This document shows, piece by piece, positions 57,898 to 64,000 of a stretch of DNA of 64,000 nt. Every line of letters begins with the position of its first letter. Position 1 is the stretch's first letter. This DNA is from Planotetraspora phitsanulokensis. GTDB taxonomy: Bacteria; Actinomycetota; Actinomycetes; Streptosporangiales; Streptosporangiaceae. Below the pieces are notes generated by a model, which ran no database searches, had not been told where the DNA came from, and saw only the letters and a list, made by a program, of their open reading frames with translations. The translations under genes and the position numbers were made by a program. Location of the stretch: the NCBI RefSeq assembly GCF_016863295.1, contig NZ_BOOP01000048.1, forward strand, positions 31,477 through 95,476. Reading direction: 5' to 3'.

Positions 57898-58322
57898 GGC
57901 GTCACCTCGGCCGAGCGCGCCGGGAAGATGCCGAGGACGACCTGGCTGATCGCGCCCGCGTCCTCCGCGTACGTCCACGGGTCGAGCCCCGCCGGCATGG
58001 GGAGGTAGCCGACCGTCACGACGACGCGGTTCTGCCCGATGGCGTGCATCGCCCAGTCGGCGTCGACCGGCCGCTCGAACTTGTCGTCTCCGAAGTGGAG
58101 CGCCGCCCAAAGGTCCGTGCTGACCGACACGTACGAGTCGCCGATCGGCTGCATCGTGACCGAGCCGCGGCGGGGGTTCATGCCCAGCGACTTCGCGACG
58201 AGGGGCATCACCTTCGGCGCGTTGGGGTCGTTCGTGGTGAGGAGGAGGTACGCGGCGTCGCTGCCGTCCGGGGTTTCTCCGACCCAGCCGGTGAGGTGGA
58301 TCAGGCGGTCGAACTCGCTCAT
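57894..58322 (-). CDS. Hypothetical protein, 142 aa
   Basis: ATG at 58322 in an ATGA overlap. A beta-rich sequence (MSEFDRLIHLTGWVGETPDG, FGDDKFERPVDADWAMHAIG) of unknown family. Middle gene of the integrase operon. Confidence 0.58.
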   Translation of the reverse strand: MSEFDRLIHLTGWVGETPDGSDAAYLLLTTNDPNAPKVMPLVAKSLGMNPRRGSVTMQPIGDSYVSVSTDLWAALHFGDDKFERPVDADWAMHAIGQNRVVVTVGYLPMPAGLDPWTYAEDAGAISQVVLGIFPARSAEVTP

Positions 58323-58747
58323 CGGGCCCACCCCTCCCCCATCGCAACCCCGTGGAGGAAGTCGAGCGGCGGGTTGGTGTCGTTGCCGGTGAGCAGTGCG
58401 AGGCGGGCCAGTCGGTCGACCGCCTCGTGGCTGTTGCTGTCGGGGTCGAGGCCCAGCGCCACGGCGTTGATCGCGTGGGCGGCCGCGTCGAGGAGCTCGC
58501 GCTCGACGTCGGGCGCGAGGTCCGCGCCGGACATCGGGACGTTGACCCTCGCGGTGATGCGCGCCAGCTCGGTGGTGCGCCAGGTGACGTACGGCCGGCC
58601 GGGGTGGTCGGGCGTCCGGGCCTGGATCCATGCGGGGTCGAAGTCGAGTTGCCGTGCAAGGTCCCCGGCCGAGGGGCGGGTGGGGACGAGGAGTACCCAG
58701 ATGGGCCACTCGGCCGTTTGGCGTCGGCCGGGTGTGTGGTCGCTCAT
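58319..58747 (-). CDS. Hypothetical protein, first gene of the integrase operon, 142 aa
   Basis: ATG at 58747 with a GGAAAGGCTCGCC-like leader. Amphipathic helices (DLARQLDFDPAWIQARTPDH) and an Asp/Asn-rich C-terminus. It lies immediately after the 58748-59053 divergent control region. Function unknown. Confidence 0.57.
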   Translation of the reverse strand: MSDHTPGRRQTAEWPIWVLLVPTRPSAGDLARQLDFDPAWIQARTPDHPGRPYVTWRTTELARITARVNVPMSGADLAPDVERELLDAAAHAINAVALGLDPDSNSHEAVDRLARLALLTGNDTNPPLDFLHGVAMGEGWAR

Positions 58748-59053
58748 GGCGAGCCTTTCGCGAGGGGTCTAAACGATCACTCGCGAGCGTAGCACAGAGA
58801 CAGTGACATAACCTGGATTATGTCCCTCTCTCTGCGATCTTGAATGCGCGCGAAACCGAACACGATTCGGAGCGCGACGCAATCGAAGTCGAACGTCCGG
58901 CGGACTGTCGGGAGCGCCAGCTACGCTCAACTCGTACGGCTCGGCACCACGCGGGCCGGCCTGGCAGCTCCGGCTGAGGATTCCAACGAACGCACCGCGA
59001 TGCCGCGCGCCCAAGCGCGGCCGCCATCATTCGCGCGAACGGAAGGCCCAGCC
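58748..59053. promoter_or_regulatory. Divergent control region with operator
   Basis: The palindrome GACATAA CCTGGA TTATGTC (58805-58824) lies between the divergent leftward integrase operon and the plus-strand gene at 59054. GATCAC (58775-58780) echoes the element at 8884. A TACGCTCAA tract near 58921 may be a -10. No gene is called. Confidence 0.55.
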
Positions 59054-59392
59054 ATGCCCGACAACACCACGCCCGTGCCCGAGATCTGGGGACGCATGGC
59101 GATGCTCCTCGCCCGCAACCTCCCGGCCGGCCACGACGGCGACAAGCTGCTCGACCTCTGGCGGAACAACCCGCAGGCCGCGTACGTCACGCTCAACCGG
59201 CGCGTCAGCTGGTCGACCACGCGACGCACCACGAACGCCGCCCGCGGCTGGGCGCCGACACCTGCCGACCGCGACACCTACACGGAGCTGTCGGCGCTCC
59301 TCGAGGACGCGCCGCCAGCGAGAAGACTCACTACGGCCGAGGACATGCAGTTTCAGCGCGGCGTCGACGACGTCCGGTTCGGCCGCGGCTGA
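59054..59392 (+). CDS. Plus-strand protein, 112 aa
   Basis: ATG at 59054 behind GGAAGGCCCAGCC. MPDNTTPVPEIWGRMAMLLA, then an amphipathic LWRNNPQAAYVTLNRRVSW stretch. It overlaps the convergent membrane gene by 40 bases. Function unknown; the divergent operator suggests regulated expression. Confidence 0.55.
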   Translation: MPDNTTPVPEIWGRMAMLLARNLPAGHDGDKLLDLWRNNPQAAYVTLNRRVSWSTTRRTTNAARGWAPTPADRDTYTELSALLEDAPPARRLTTAEDMQFQRGVDDVRFGRG

Positions 59393-59556
59393 CCTAGCGG
59401 CATGAGGAGAGACAGCCCACCGAGGACGCACGCGAGCACCACGGCAACCACACCGATCATGACCACCGCGCGCCACCAGCCGTAGTCCGCGACCAGCGCC
59501 GCGATCAGGCCGACGAACGGGACCGACAGCAGCACCACACCAGCGACGCGCCTCAC
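59353..59556 (-). CDS. Small membrane protein, 67 aa
   Basis: GTG at 59556 in a GTGA overlap. Two membrane helices (residues 3-21, GVVLLSVPFVGLIAALVADY, and 28-51, AVVMIGVVAVVLACVLGGLS). Basic tail. Function unknown. Confidence 0.58.
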   Translation of the reverse strand: MRRVAGVVLLSVPFVGLIAALVADYGWWRAVVMIGVVAVVLACVLGGLSLLMPLGQPRPNRTSSTPR

Positions 59557-59765
59557 TCGGCCGCGGCCTTCTTGCGACGGCCCGGCCGAGCTCCGCCACG
59601 CGAACGCATCGACGCGCGCGACTCCAGCAGCAGCTCCCGGACGAGGCCGAACGACCGGCCCGACCACACCACGAGCTCCCGGATCGACTCGCCCAGCTCA
59701 TACCGGCGCCGCAACTCCGCCGCCAGGCGAACCCGCTCCGCGCCCGACACCCGCTTACCGCCCAC
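59553..59765 (-). CDS. Small helix-turn-helix protein, 70 aa
   Basis: The GTG at 59765 is preferred because GGGAG lies 5 bases upstream. The core RRYELGESIRELVVWSGRSF, then GLVRELLLESRASMRSRGGA, is an HTH of the small actinophage/plasmid type (LA..YE.G.SI..LA...GRS...V...L). It ends in a basic ARPGRRKKAAAE tail. It could be the regulator that binds the 18-bp dyads; untested. Confidence 0.6.
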   Translation of the reverse strand: MGGKRVSGAERVRLAAELRRRYELGESIRELVVWSGRSFGLVRELLLESRASMRSRGGARPGRRKKAAAE

Positions 59766-59775
59766 ACGCACTCCC

Positions 59776-60045
59776 TTACGCCGCCGCGAGCCTCGCCCGC
59801 AGCTGGTCACGCTCCTCGGGCGTCTCCGGGACGTCGTCCCGCCGCCAAATGCAGCCCTCGATCGTCGCCAGATCGTCGAAGTCGTACACGACCGACCGGC
59901 CGGCCCGCCCAAGCACGCGAACGCCGTACCGGCGCGCCCACTGGCGGATCGTCACCGGCTTCCGGTCCAACCTCGTCGCCGCGATCTCCGCCGTAGCCGG
60001 GCATCCGGGCGAATCCGCACTGCCGCCACCGGGGGCCACGATCAC
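59776..60045 (-). CDS. MerR/excisionase-like DNA-binding protein, 89 aa
   Basis: GTG at 60045 or 60039; both are preceded by a GGGGGTGATC-type site. RLDRKPVTIRQWARRYGVRV, then LGRAGRSVVYDFDDLATIEG, is a winged helix of the MerR/Xis type, in which an Arg/Tyr strand is followed by a helix. A stem (60064-60085) separates it from the next gene. It may be the excisionase or a regulator. Confidence 0.58.
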   Translation of the reverse strand: MIVAPGGGSADSPGCPATAEIAATRLDRKPVTIRQWARRYGVRVLGRAGRSVVYDFDDLATIEGCIWRRDDVPETPEERDQLRARLAAA

Positions 60046-60057
60046 CCCCAGACAGCA

Positions 60058-60085
60058 GAAAACCCCCAGGCCAGAAGCCTGAGGG
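60058..60085 (-). terminator. Leftward intrinsic terminator
   Basis: CCCCAGGC CAGAA GCCTGAGGG forms a stem. On the minus strand it runs into GGGGGTTTTCTGC. It closes the gene ending at 60154. Confidence 0.55.
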
Positions 60086-60140
60086 CACACGTCTCTCCGT
60101 CGCCCGGAAGTGTTACACACCAACCGACCCGGCGCAAGCC

Positions 60141-60158
60141 GACAGCGGAACCGCTATC
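60141..60158. promoter_or_regulatory. 18-bp dyad, copy 7
   Basis: GACAGCGGAACCGCTATC matches the consensus exactly and contains the TAG stop of the gene ending at 60154, as copies 2 and 3 do. Confidence 0.68.
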
Positions 60159-60879
60159 GAGTCCACGCGCCCGCCTCGTCGTCGACCCGCCCCGTCGCCT
60201 CCGCCTCGCTCACGTGGGCCTCGCACGCCCCGCACACGTAGAACCCGGCCTGGACGTCCCACCGCAACGACCGCTCCCCGCACCGGCACCGCGCCGGCGT
60301 CCAGTCGGGCGGCTCATCCCCCACGAGCCGCTCCAACTTCATCCGGTGCGCCAGCGACCACTCGACCAGGCCCGTCAACTCCTCCCGAGCGAGAACCGAG
60401 TCGAGGCGCTCCACCAGCCACGCGATCGACCTCGACCGAGCCACCGCAGACCGGGCACCCGTCAACCGCTCCGGAGCGAACGTGATGGTCCGGGCGCGGT
60501 CCTCGAAGTCGACCAACTCCCCCGTCATCGCCTCCAGCAAGTCGCTCACCGGCGACACATCCGGCTTCGGGCGCGACCCCGACACCCGCGACCACTTCGA
60601 AGGAGGGCGGAACCCATCCACCTCGGCCGCCAGCTTCGCCGCGAACGCCTCGATCTCCAGCAGAGCATTCCTCGTCGTCGCCCGACACCGACCACACACG
60701 CGAGGGTCCCCCGGCCTCCACCGAAGCTGCGGCTCGTCGGGCTCCGGCGGGCACTCCCCCTTCTCCCCCTCGGCGACCCACACGTCCACCGCGTCCGCAT
60801 GCTCCACGACCGCCCGCTCATAAGCGGCCCACGCCCGGCGCGACCTCGCATTACACGGACCAACACAAGCCCCGACCAC
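60154..60879 (-). CDS. Zinc-ribbon phage protein, 241 aa
   Basis: The start is probably GTG at 60879 (VVGACVGPCNARSRRAWAAY); an upstream frame extension is weak. Three Cys groups: GACVGPCN, RVCGRCRATT and CRCGERSLRWDVQAG...YVCGACEAH. Helical centre, Arg-rich. This Cys layout is familiar from actinophage proteins of unknown role. Start uncertain by up to 65 residues. Confidence 0.55.
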   Translation of the reverse strand: MVGACVGPCNARSRRAWAAYERAVVEHADAVDVWVAEGEKGECPPEPDEPQLRWRPGDPRVCGRCRATTRNALLEIEAFAAKLAAEVDGFRPPSKWSRVSGSRPKPDVSPVSDLLEAMTGELVDFEDRARTITFAPERLTGARSAVARSRSIAWLVERLDSVLAREELTGLVEWSLAHRMKLERLVGDEPPDWTPARCRCGERSLRWDVQAGFYVCGACEAHVSEAEATGRVDDEAGAWTR

Positions 60880-61005
60880 GGCACCCCCCAGCGCACAAAC
60901 GGAACCCCACAACACTACAAGATCGTTTCCTTTGCCCAGGTACACAGGCGCATCCGGTCCAGCCGGCCCCCCGGCCGGGGACCCCCGGGGGCGCGAAACC
61001 GCGCC

Positions 61006-61023
61006 GACAGCGGTTCCGCTGTC
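61006..61023. promoter_or_regulatory. 18-bp dyad, copy 8
   Basis: GACAGCGGTTCCGCTGTC inside a longer perfect dyad (13-bp arms, 61001-61028, GCGCC/GGCGC added). The most symmetric copy, between the stop at 61046 and the next start at 60879. Confidence 0.7.
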
Positions 61024-61045
61024 GGCGCGGCTCGCGTCGCGTGAG

Positions 61046-61744
61046 CTATCGCGTCGCGCGCGGCAGCTGCTCAACCTGCGCGTTCACGCGGCGGACGTTG
61101 GACACGACGCGCGCGACAGCTGCCCAGCTGCGGCCGGACACGTTCGCGCGTAGCTGCTGGAGCAGGAACAGAGCGGACCCCAGGTAAGAGCGCTCCTGCC
61201 CCTCCGGCATGCGGAGGGCGCGCGCCTCGATCTCCACGTATTCGCTGCTCTTCCACGTGACGACGATCTGTCCCCGGTCGGTGCGGTCCACGGTGACCAG
61301 CAGGGGCGAACCGAGACGGGCCAGGATGGCGCACAGGCTGGAAGCCGCGAACGCAACACCTTCGTACCGGTCGCGCGCCATGGCCTCGGCCTCGTCGAGC
61401 CTGAGGGACAGCAGGGACGCGACGAACGTCTGACCGCTGGGCGACTTGAGCACGTACGCGCCCCACGGGCGGCGCGGGGCCGGGCCGTCCACGGTCCACA
61501 TGCCGTGGAGCTGGCGCTGGCTGCCCGCGTAGATCACGCGGGTGCCCTTCGGCATGTAGGCCGTTAGGGCGTGCTCGGCTTCGCGGGCGATGCCTGCGGC
61601 TCCGCGCTGGAGCATGCCGGACACTGCGCACGGCTCGCCTGCGGCCTCGCACGCGCGGCAGGTCCGGTTGTGGTTGTTGTAGGCGCGGATGGCCTGGGCG
61701 GCCTGGTCGCGGACCAGAAGGGCGGTCTCTCGGGGAACGAACAT
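61046..61744 (-). CDS. Hypothetical protein, 232 aa
   Basis: ATG at 61744 behind GAGGAGACCCCCCG. An N-terminal HNRTCRACEAAGEPCAV zinc-knuckle-like segment, then helices (MLQRGAAGIAREAEHALTAY), a beta GTRVIYAGSQRQLHGMW strand and a C-terminal basic helix. Function unknown; seen near replication genes of actinophages. Confidence 0.57.
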   Translation of the reverse strand: MFVPRETALLVRDQAAQAIRAYNNHNRTCRACEAAGEPCAVSGMLQRGAAGIAREAEHALTAYMPKGTRVIYAGSQRQLHGMWTVDGPAPRRPWGAYVLKSPSGQTFVASLLSLRLDEAEAMARDRYEGVAFAASSLCAILARLGSPLLVTVDRTDRGQIVVTWKSSEYVEIEARALRMPEGQERSYLGSALFLLQQLRANVSGRSWAAVARVVSNVRRVNAQVEQLPRATR

Positions 61745-61786
61745 CGGGGGGTCTCCTCAGGGTGTGGCGGTGGTGTTGGGTGGAGC

Positions 61787-61823
61787 GGCGGGCCGCCCGC
61801 GATATGGGCGCGGGCGACCCGCC
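61787..61823 (-). terminator. 15-bp hairpin with one mismatch
   Basis: GGCGGGCCGCCCGCG and CGCGGGCGACCCGCC with loop ATATGGG, just after the stop at 61833. No T tract. Attenuator-like. Confidence 0.5.
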
Positions 61824-61832
61824 TAGGGGTTG

Positions 61833-62483
61833 CTAGGCGTCGACCTTGTCGGCGTCGGCCTTGTCGGCGGCGTCCTTGGCCTGGACGTTCTGGGCGATGA
61901 TCACCTGGACCTCGTCCCAGGTGAGGGACCGGTCCGCCATGACTTCGGCGTAAACCTCCTCGGTGTGGTCCGCCTTGAACTTCTCGGCGAACTTGAACAC
62001 CAGGGAGACGGCGGCCGTGTCGGCGGCCTTCTTGGCGGCGGCCTTCCGGCGGGCCTCAATCTGGGCCTTGTAGTCGGCCATGCTCGGCAGCTCGGCCAGG
62101 ATCTTCATCACCTGGGCGGCGCTGGTGCCGGGCAGCTTGTTCAGGTCCGCGATCGTGGCGGACCCCAGGCCGATCTGTGCCGCAACGTGCAGCCCGATCA
62201 GGTGGTACGTCGTGAACTTGATGGCGGTCTTACCGGTGCCCAGGGTCGCGATGACGGCCGGGGGCAGGTCGGTCAGCTCGTCGCCGGTGATCAGCCGGTC
62301 GGCCACGCTGGTCTCCTTCTCGGCGGTCGACAGGTCCGTCAGGAGGCCGGTAGCGGCCTGCCCGAGGATGACCGCGCCGGTCGGGCGGCTGATGCCCTGG
62401 CGGCCATAGGTCTTGTCCCACCTGGTGGTAACGGCGTCGATCGCGTCGTAAACGTCAACGGGCTCGGTGCTGATGATCTGCAT
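61833..62483 (-). CDS. Hypothetical helical protein, 216 aa
   Basis: ATG at 62483 with AGGCGAAGAA upstream. An alpha-rich sequence with an internal Ala/Lys/Asp-rich tract (ARRKAAAKKAADTAAVSLVF) and an acidic C-terminal tail (AKDAADKADADKVDA). Resembles coiled-coil phage accessory proteins. Function unknown. Confidence 0.58.
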   Translation of the reverse strand: MQIISTEPVDVYDAIDAVTTRWDKTYGRQGISRPTGAVILGQAATGLLTDLSTAEKETSVADRLITGDELTDLPPAVIATLGTGKTAIKFTTYHLIGLHVAAQIGLGSATIADLNKLPGTSAAQVMKILAELPSMADYKAQIEARRKAAAKKAADTAAVSLVFKFAEKFKADHTEEVYAEVMADRSLTWDEVQVIIAQNVQAKDAADKADADKVDA

Positions 62484-62512
62484 TTCTTCGCCTTCCTGGC
62501 GTTGTGAGGGGT

Positions 62513-62539
62513 GGGCCGCCCGGACGGTCCGGGCGGCCC
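62513..62539 (-). terminator. Perfect 13-bp hairpin after the collagen-like gene
   Basis: GGGCCGCCCGGAC and GTCCGGGCGGCCC meet with a single-base loop, 9 bases past the stop at 62549. It probably folds with a larger loop and ends or weakens leftward transcription. Confidence 0.5.
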
Positions 62540-62548
62540 TGAGTCGGG

Positions 62549-63508
62549 CTAGGACGCGTTCGCGTCTTCGCGGGTGGGGCTGACAGCGGTTCCGCTGTCA
62601 GCGGGCTTACGGGACCTTCTGAGGGCCGCGCGGGTCATCCTCCAGGCGGCGCGGGCCGCCCTGGTGACGATGCCTCGGAGGATGACGACGAACGTCACCG
62701 CGAGGAACAGCCCCCATCCGAGCATGAGCGGGAGCCACAGCGCCGACCCGGAAACCGGGGCGGTCGCCGTCATGTCCGCGCCGTCGTCCCACTGGGACGG
62801 CCACGGGGACGGCCACCCGGTCGCGCGGGGCGTCGGTGTGGTCCGGGGGTCCGGCCGGGAGGTTCCCGAGACGGCCACGTCGGTGCGGCCGGTGGCTCCG
62901 GTCGCGCCCGTCGCTCCGGTGGCTCCGGTGGCTCCGGTGTTGCCCTTGGGGCCTGCCGCTCCCATCGGTCCGGCCGGGCCGATGTTGCCGGGCTTGCCGT
63001 CGGCACCACGAGCGCCGGGAGCGCCCTTGGGTCCGGCGGGTCCGGTGTCGCCCTTGGGTCCGGGGATGCCGGACGGGGCGACGGTCGGCGCGGGGCTTCC
63101 CTGGGGTCCGGGGACCCCCTGGGGTCCGGTCGCGCCGGTGTCGCCCTTGATGCCCTTGGGACCGGTCGGGCCTGCGACTCCGGGCTCTCCGGGGTCGCCC
63201 TTCTCGCCCTGGGGTCCGGCGGGTCCGGCGGGTCCGGGGTCGCCCTGGATGCCCTGGGCTCCCTGGCCTCCGGCGGGTCCGGGGTCGCCCTGGGGTCCCA
63301 TGGGTCCGGCGGGTCCGGGAGGTCCGGCCGGGCCGGTGACGTAGACCGTCGCCTGCTCGGCCGGGGTGGTCGGGTCTGCGGCAATGAGCCGCACGCCCGC
63401 CCCTGGCGCGGTGATGGCAGTAACGGCCAGAGCTGCGCCGATGGCGGCGGCTCCGGCGGTTGCTGCGGTTCGTAGTGATTGCACGTTAACGACATTAGGG
63501 CAGGTCAT
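62549..63508 (-). CDS. Collagen-like membrane protein, 319 aa
   Basis: ATG at 63508 ([20 protein letters not shown]). Residues 10-35 are a signal/anchor ([24 protein letters not shown]), 58-205 are Gly-X-Y repeats rich in Pro, Gln and Asp ([19 protein letters not shown] type) broken by a short PAPTVAPS gap, 206-250 a Pro/Thr-rich linker, and 260-287 a second membrane helix ([20 protein letters not shown]) followed by Arg-rich residues. Both ends appear membrane-bound. Phage collagen repeats are usually in tail fibres, so membrane anchoring suggests host-surface modification. An 18-bp dyad is inside its 3' end. Confidence 0.66.
   Translation of the reverse strand: MTCPNVVNVQSLRTAATAGAAAIGAALAVTAITAPGAGVRLIAADPTTPAEQATVYVTGPAGPPGPAGPMGPQGDPGPAGGQGAQGIQGDPGPAGPAGPQGEKGDPGEPGVAGPTGPKGIKGDTGATGPQGVPGPQGSPAPTVAPSGIPGPKGDTGPAGPKGAPGARGADGKPGNIGPAGPMGAAGPKGNTGATGATGATGATGATGRTDVAVSGTSRPDPRTTPTPRATGWPSPWPSQWDDGADMTATAPVSGSALWLPLMLGWGLFLAVTFVVILRGIVTRAARAAWRMTRAALRRSRKPADSGTAVSPTREDANAS
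62582..62599. promoter_or_regulatory. 18-bp dyad, copy 9 (inside a gene)
   Basis: GACAGCGGTTCCGCTGTC, extended to 11-bp arms, lies in the last codons of the collagen-like gene, which read ADSGTAVS. Perfectly symmetric apart from the TT centre. Confidence 0.62.
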
Positions 63509-63824
63509 AAGCGCGTCACGCCAGTTTCTACTAACGATCCGCCAACGGTCTTATAACGGTCGGGTAACGATGAGGCAGTGGCCGGCTCCCACACTTTCGA
63601 ACACACTTTCGAAAAACCGGGGATAGGCGACGTTGTTCATTGGCACGAAACCAGACCATTGCCGACCGGCGACCGCACAGTCAGTCCCATCTCGTTGATG
63701 ATCTTGTTTTTGTCCTCTCAAAGCTCTGAGATCGTCTCTAAGCGCTTGTGATCGCGGAGGGTTCCGGAGGTACCGGACACCGTCTGTTCGTCTCTCTGCG
63801 TGAAGCTCAGCGCGTTCTGGACGG

Positions 63825-63858
63825 TGCGTCGTGGTGCGTCATGTGCGTCGGATGCGTC
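63825..63858. repeat. Four TGCGTC repeats, site C
   Basis: TGCGTC at 63825, 63835, 63844 and 63853, spaced 10, 9 and 9 bases, the last followed by AGG. The same 9-bp word as the arrays at 6576 and 8801, in the opposite orientation. Confidence 0.55.
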
Positions 63859-63881
63859 AGGAGGTGTCTGGAGACACGAAA

Positions 63882-63929
63882 AAACCCATCAGCGACGAGG
63901 AGGTGGGCTCCGGTCGTGCTGATGGGTTT
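63882..63929 (-). terminator. Strong leftward terminator
   Basis: AAACCCATCAGC and GCTGATGGGTTT, perfect 12-bp arms. On the minus strand the stem runs into GGGTTTTTTCGTG. It would end a leftward transcript coming from beyond the right edge. Confidence 0.72.
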
Positions 63930-64000
63930 CGGGGCGTTTCTGGTGCTCTTTCAGGGGGTTTCCGCGTGGTTTCGGTGGTCCTCCACTCTGGGGGTGTCGG

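Larger units (their letters stand above)
63509..64000. promoter_or_regulatory. Control region upstream of the collagen-like gene
   Basis: About 490 bp without a convincing gene. Leftward promoter-like boxes (TTATAA and TAGTAG, 17 bases apart, near 63551 and 63528), the tandem ACACTTTCGAA pair (63590-63612), GTCTCTAAGCGCTTGT and TTGTGATC (63734-63753, shared with 55.5 kb), four TGCGTC repeats (63825-63858) and a terminator (63882-63929). Confidence 0.5.

Noticed and set aside
62930..63340. Regular short repeats that could be mistaken for a CRISPR or tandem-repeat locus
   Set aside because: They are in-frame Gly-X-Y codons of the collagen-like gene, with no spacers.
1..64000. Window as a complete circular element
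   Set aside because: Joining base 64000 to base 1 does not continue the DUF3560 reading frame in a family-like way (a GHHS-type motif is expected after QPILVG), and a leftward terminator at 63.9 kb implies a gene beyond the edge.

Overview
The window is about 70 percent GC and reads as a temperate siphovirus genome that also carries plasmid-type functions (a phage-plasmid or conjugative-element/prophage hybrid) from a filamentous, spore-forming actinomycete. The virion genes are of actinophage type. The accessory genes are actinomycete-specific: WhiB-like, SsgA-like, a DUF2637-type transfer protein, a GntR/UTRA regulator and an XRE-TPR regulator. Genes are dense, with many ATGA, GTGA and TGATG overlaps and many GTG starts. 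Both ends lie inside the element: a DUF3560 gene runs off the left edge, and a terminator at 63.9 kb faces a gene beyond the right edge.

Layout. 0-6.5 kb: a leftward run of about 15 small accessory genes, several separated by near-perfect GC hairpins. 6.5-8.9 kb: a replication-initiator-like gene flanked by repeat-rich, probably origin and control DNA. 8.9-16.9 kb: a leftward transfer and development operon (WhiB-like, DUF2637 membrane protein, SsgA-like protein, a basic repeat protein, membrane proteins, FtsK-type ATPase), divergent from a GntR/UTRA regulator at 17.2 kb. 18.0-25.4 kb: a rightward operon of an XRE-TPR regulator, two unknown proteins, glycosyltransferase, thymidylate-synthase-family enzyme, nucleoside-diphosphate-kinase-like protein, radical SAM enzyme, DnaQ-like exonuclease and aldo/keto reductase. 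It ends at a 36-bp perfect palindrome. 25.4-50.7 kb: the leftward late genes in reverse order of assembly (papain-like protease, holin, amidase endolysin, two paralogous giant tail proteins, distal tail protein, tape measure, cytosine methyltransferase, frameshifted tail chaperones, tail tube, connectors, coat, scaffold, MuF protein, portal, terminase, ParB-like protein). 50.7-63.5 kb: small early-type genes on both strands, XF1762 and adenine methyltransferase genes, a tyrosine recombinase beside AT-richer dyad-dense DNA, HTH and zinc-ribbon proteins, and a collagen-like membrane protein.

Working model. The element could replicate as a plasmid (rep-like gene, FtsK-type translocase, GntR regulator), could integrate or resolve multimers through its tyrosine recombinase, and has every module needed for a tailed virion. 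An 18-bp dyad of consensus GAYAGCGG(TT/AA)CCGCTRTC occurs nine times, mostly at gene junctions of the leftward operons at both ends of the window, and looks like a stoperator or global control site. The 18-25 kb operon is the best candidate for an undescribed system. Its thymidylate-synthase-family enzyme has Asp where the family's uracil-recognition Asn normally sits, as in cytosine-nucleotide hydroxymethylases. It sits with a kinase-like protein, a glycosyltransferase, a radical SAM enzyme and an exonuclease, which suggests a modified-nucleotide pathway, either for DNA hypermodification or for a nucleoside product.
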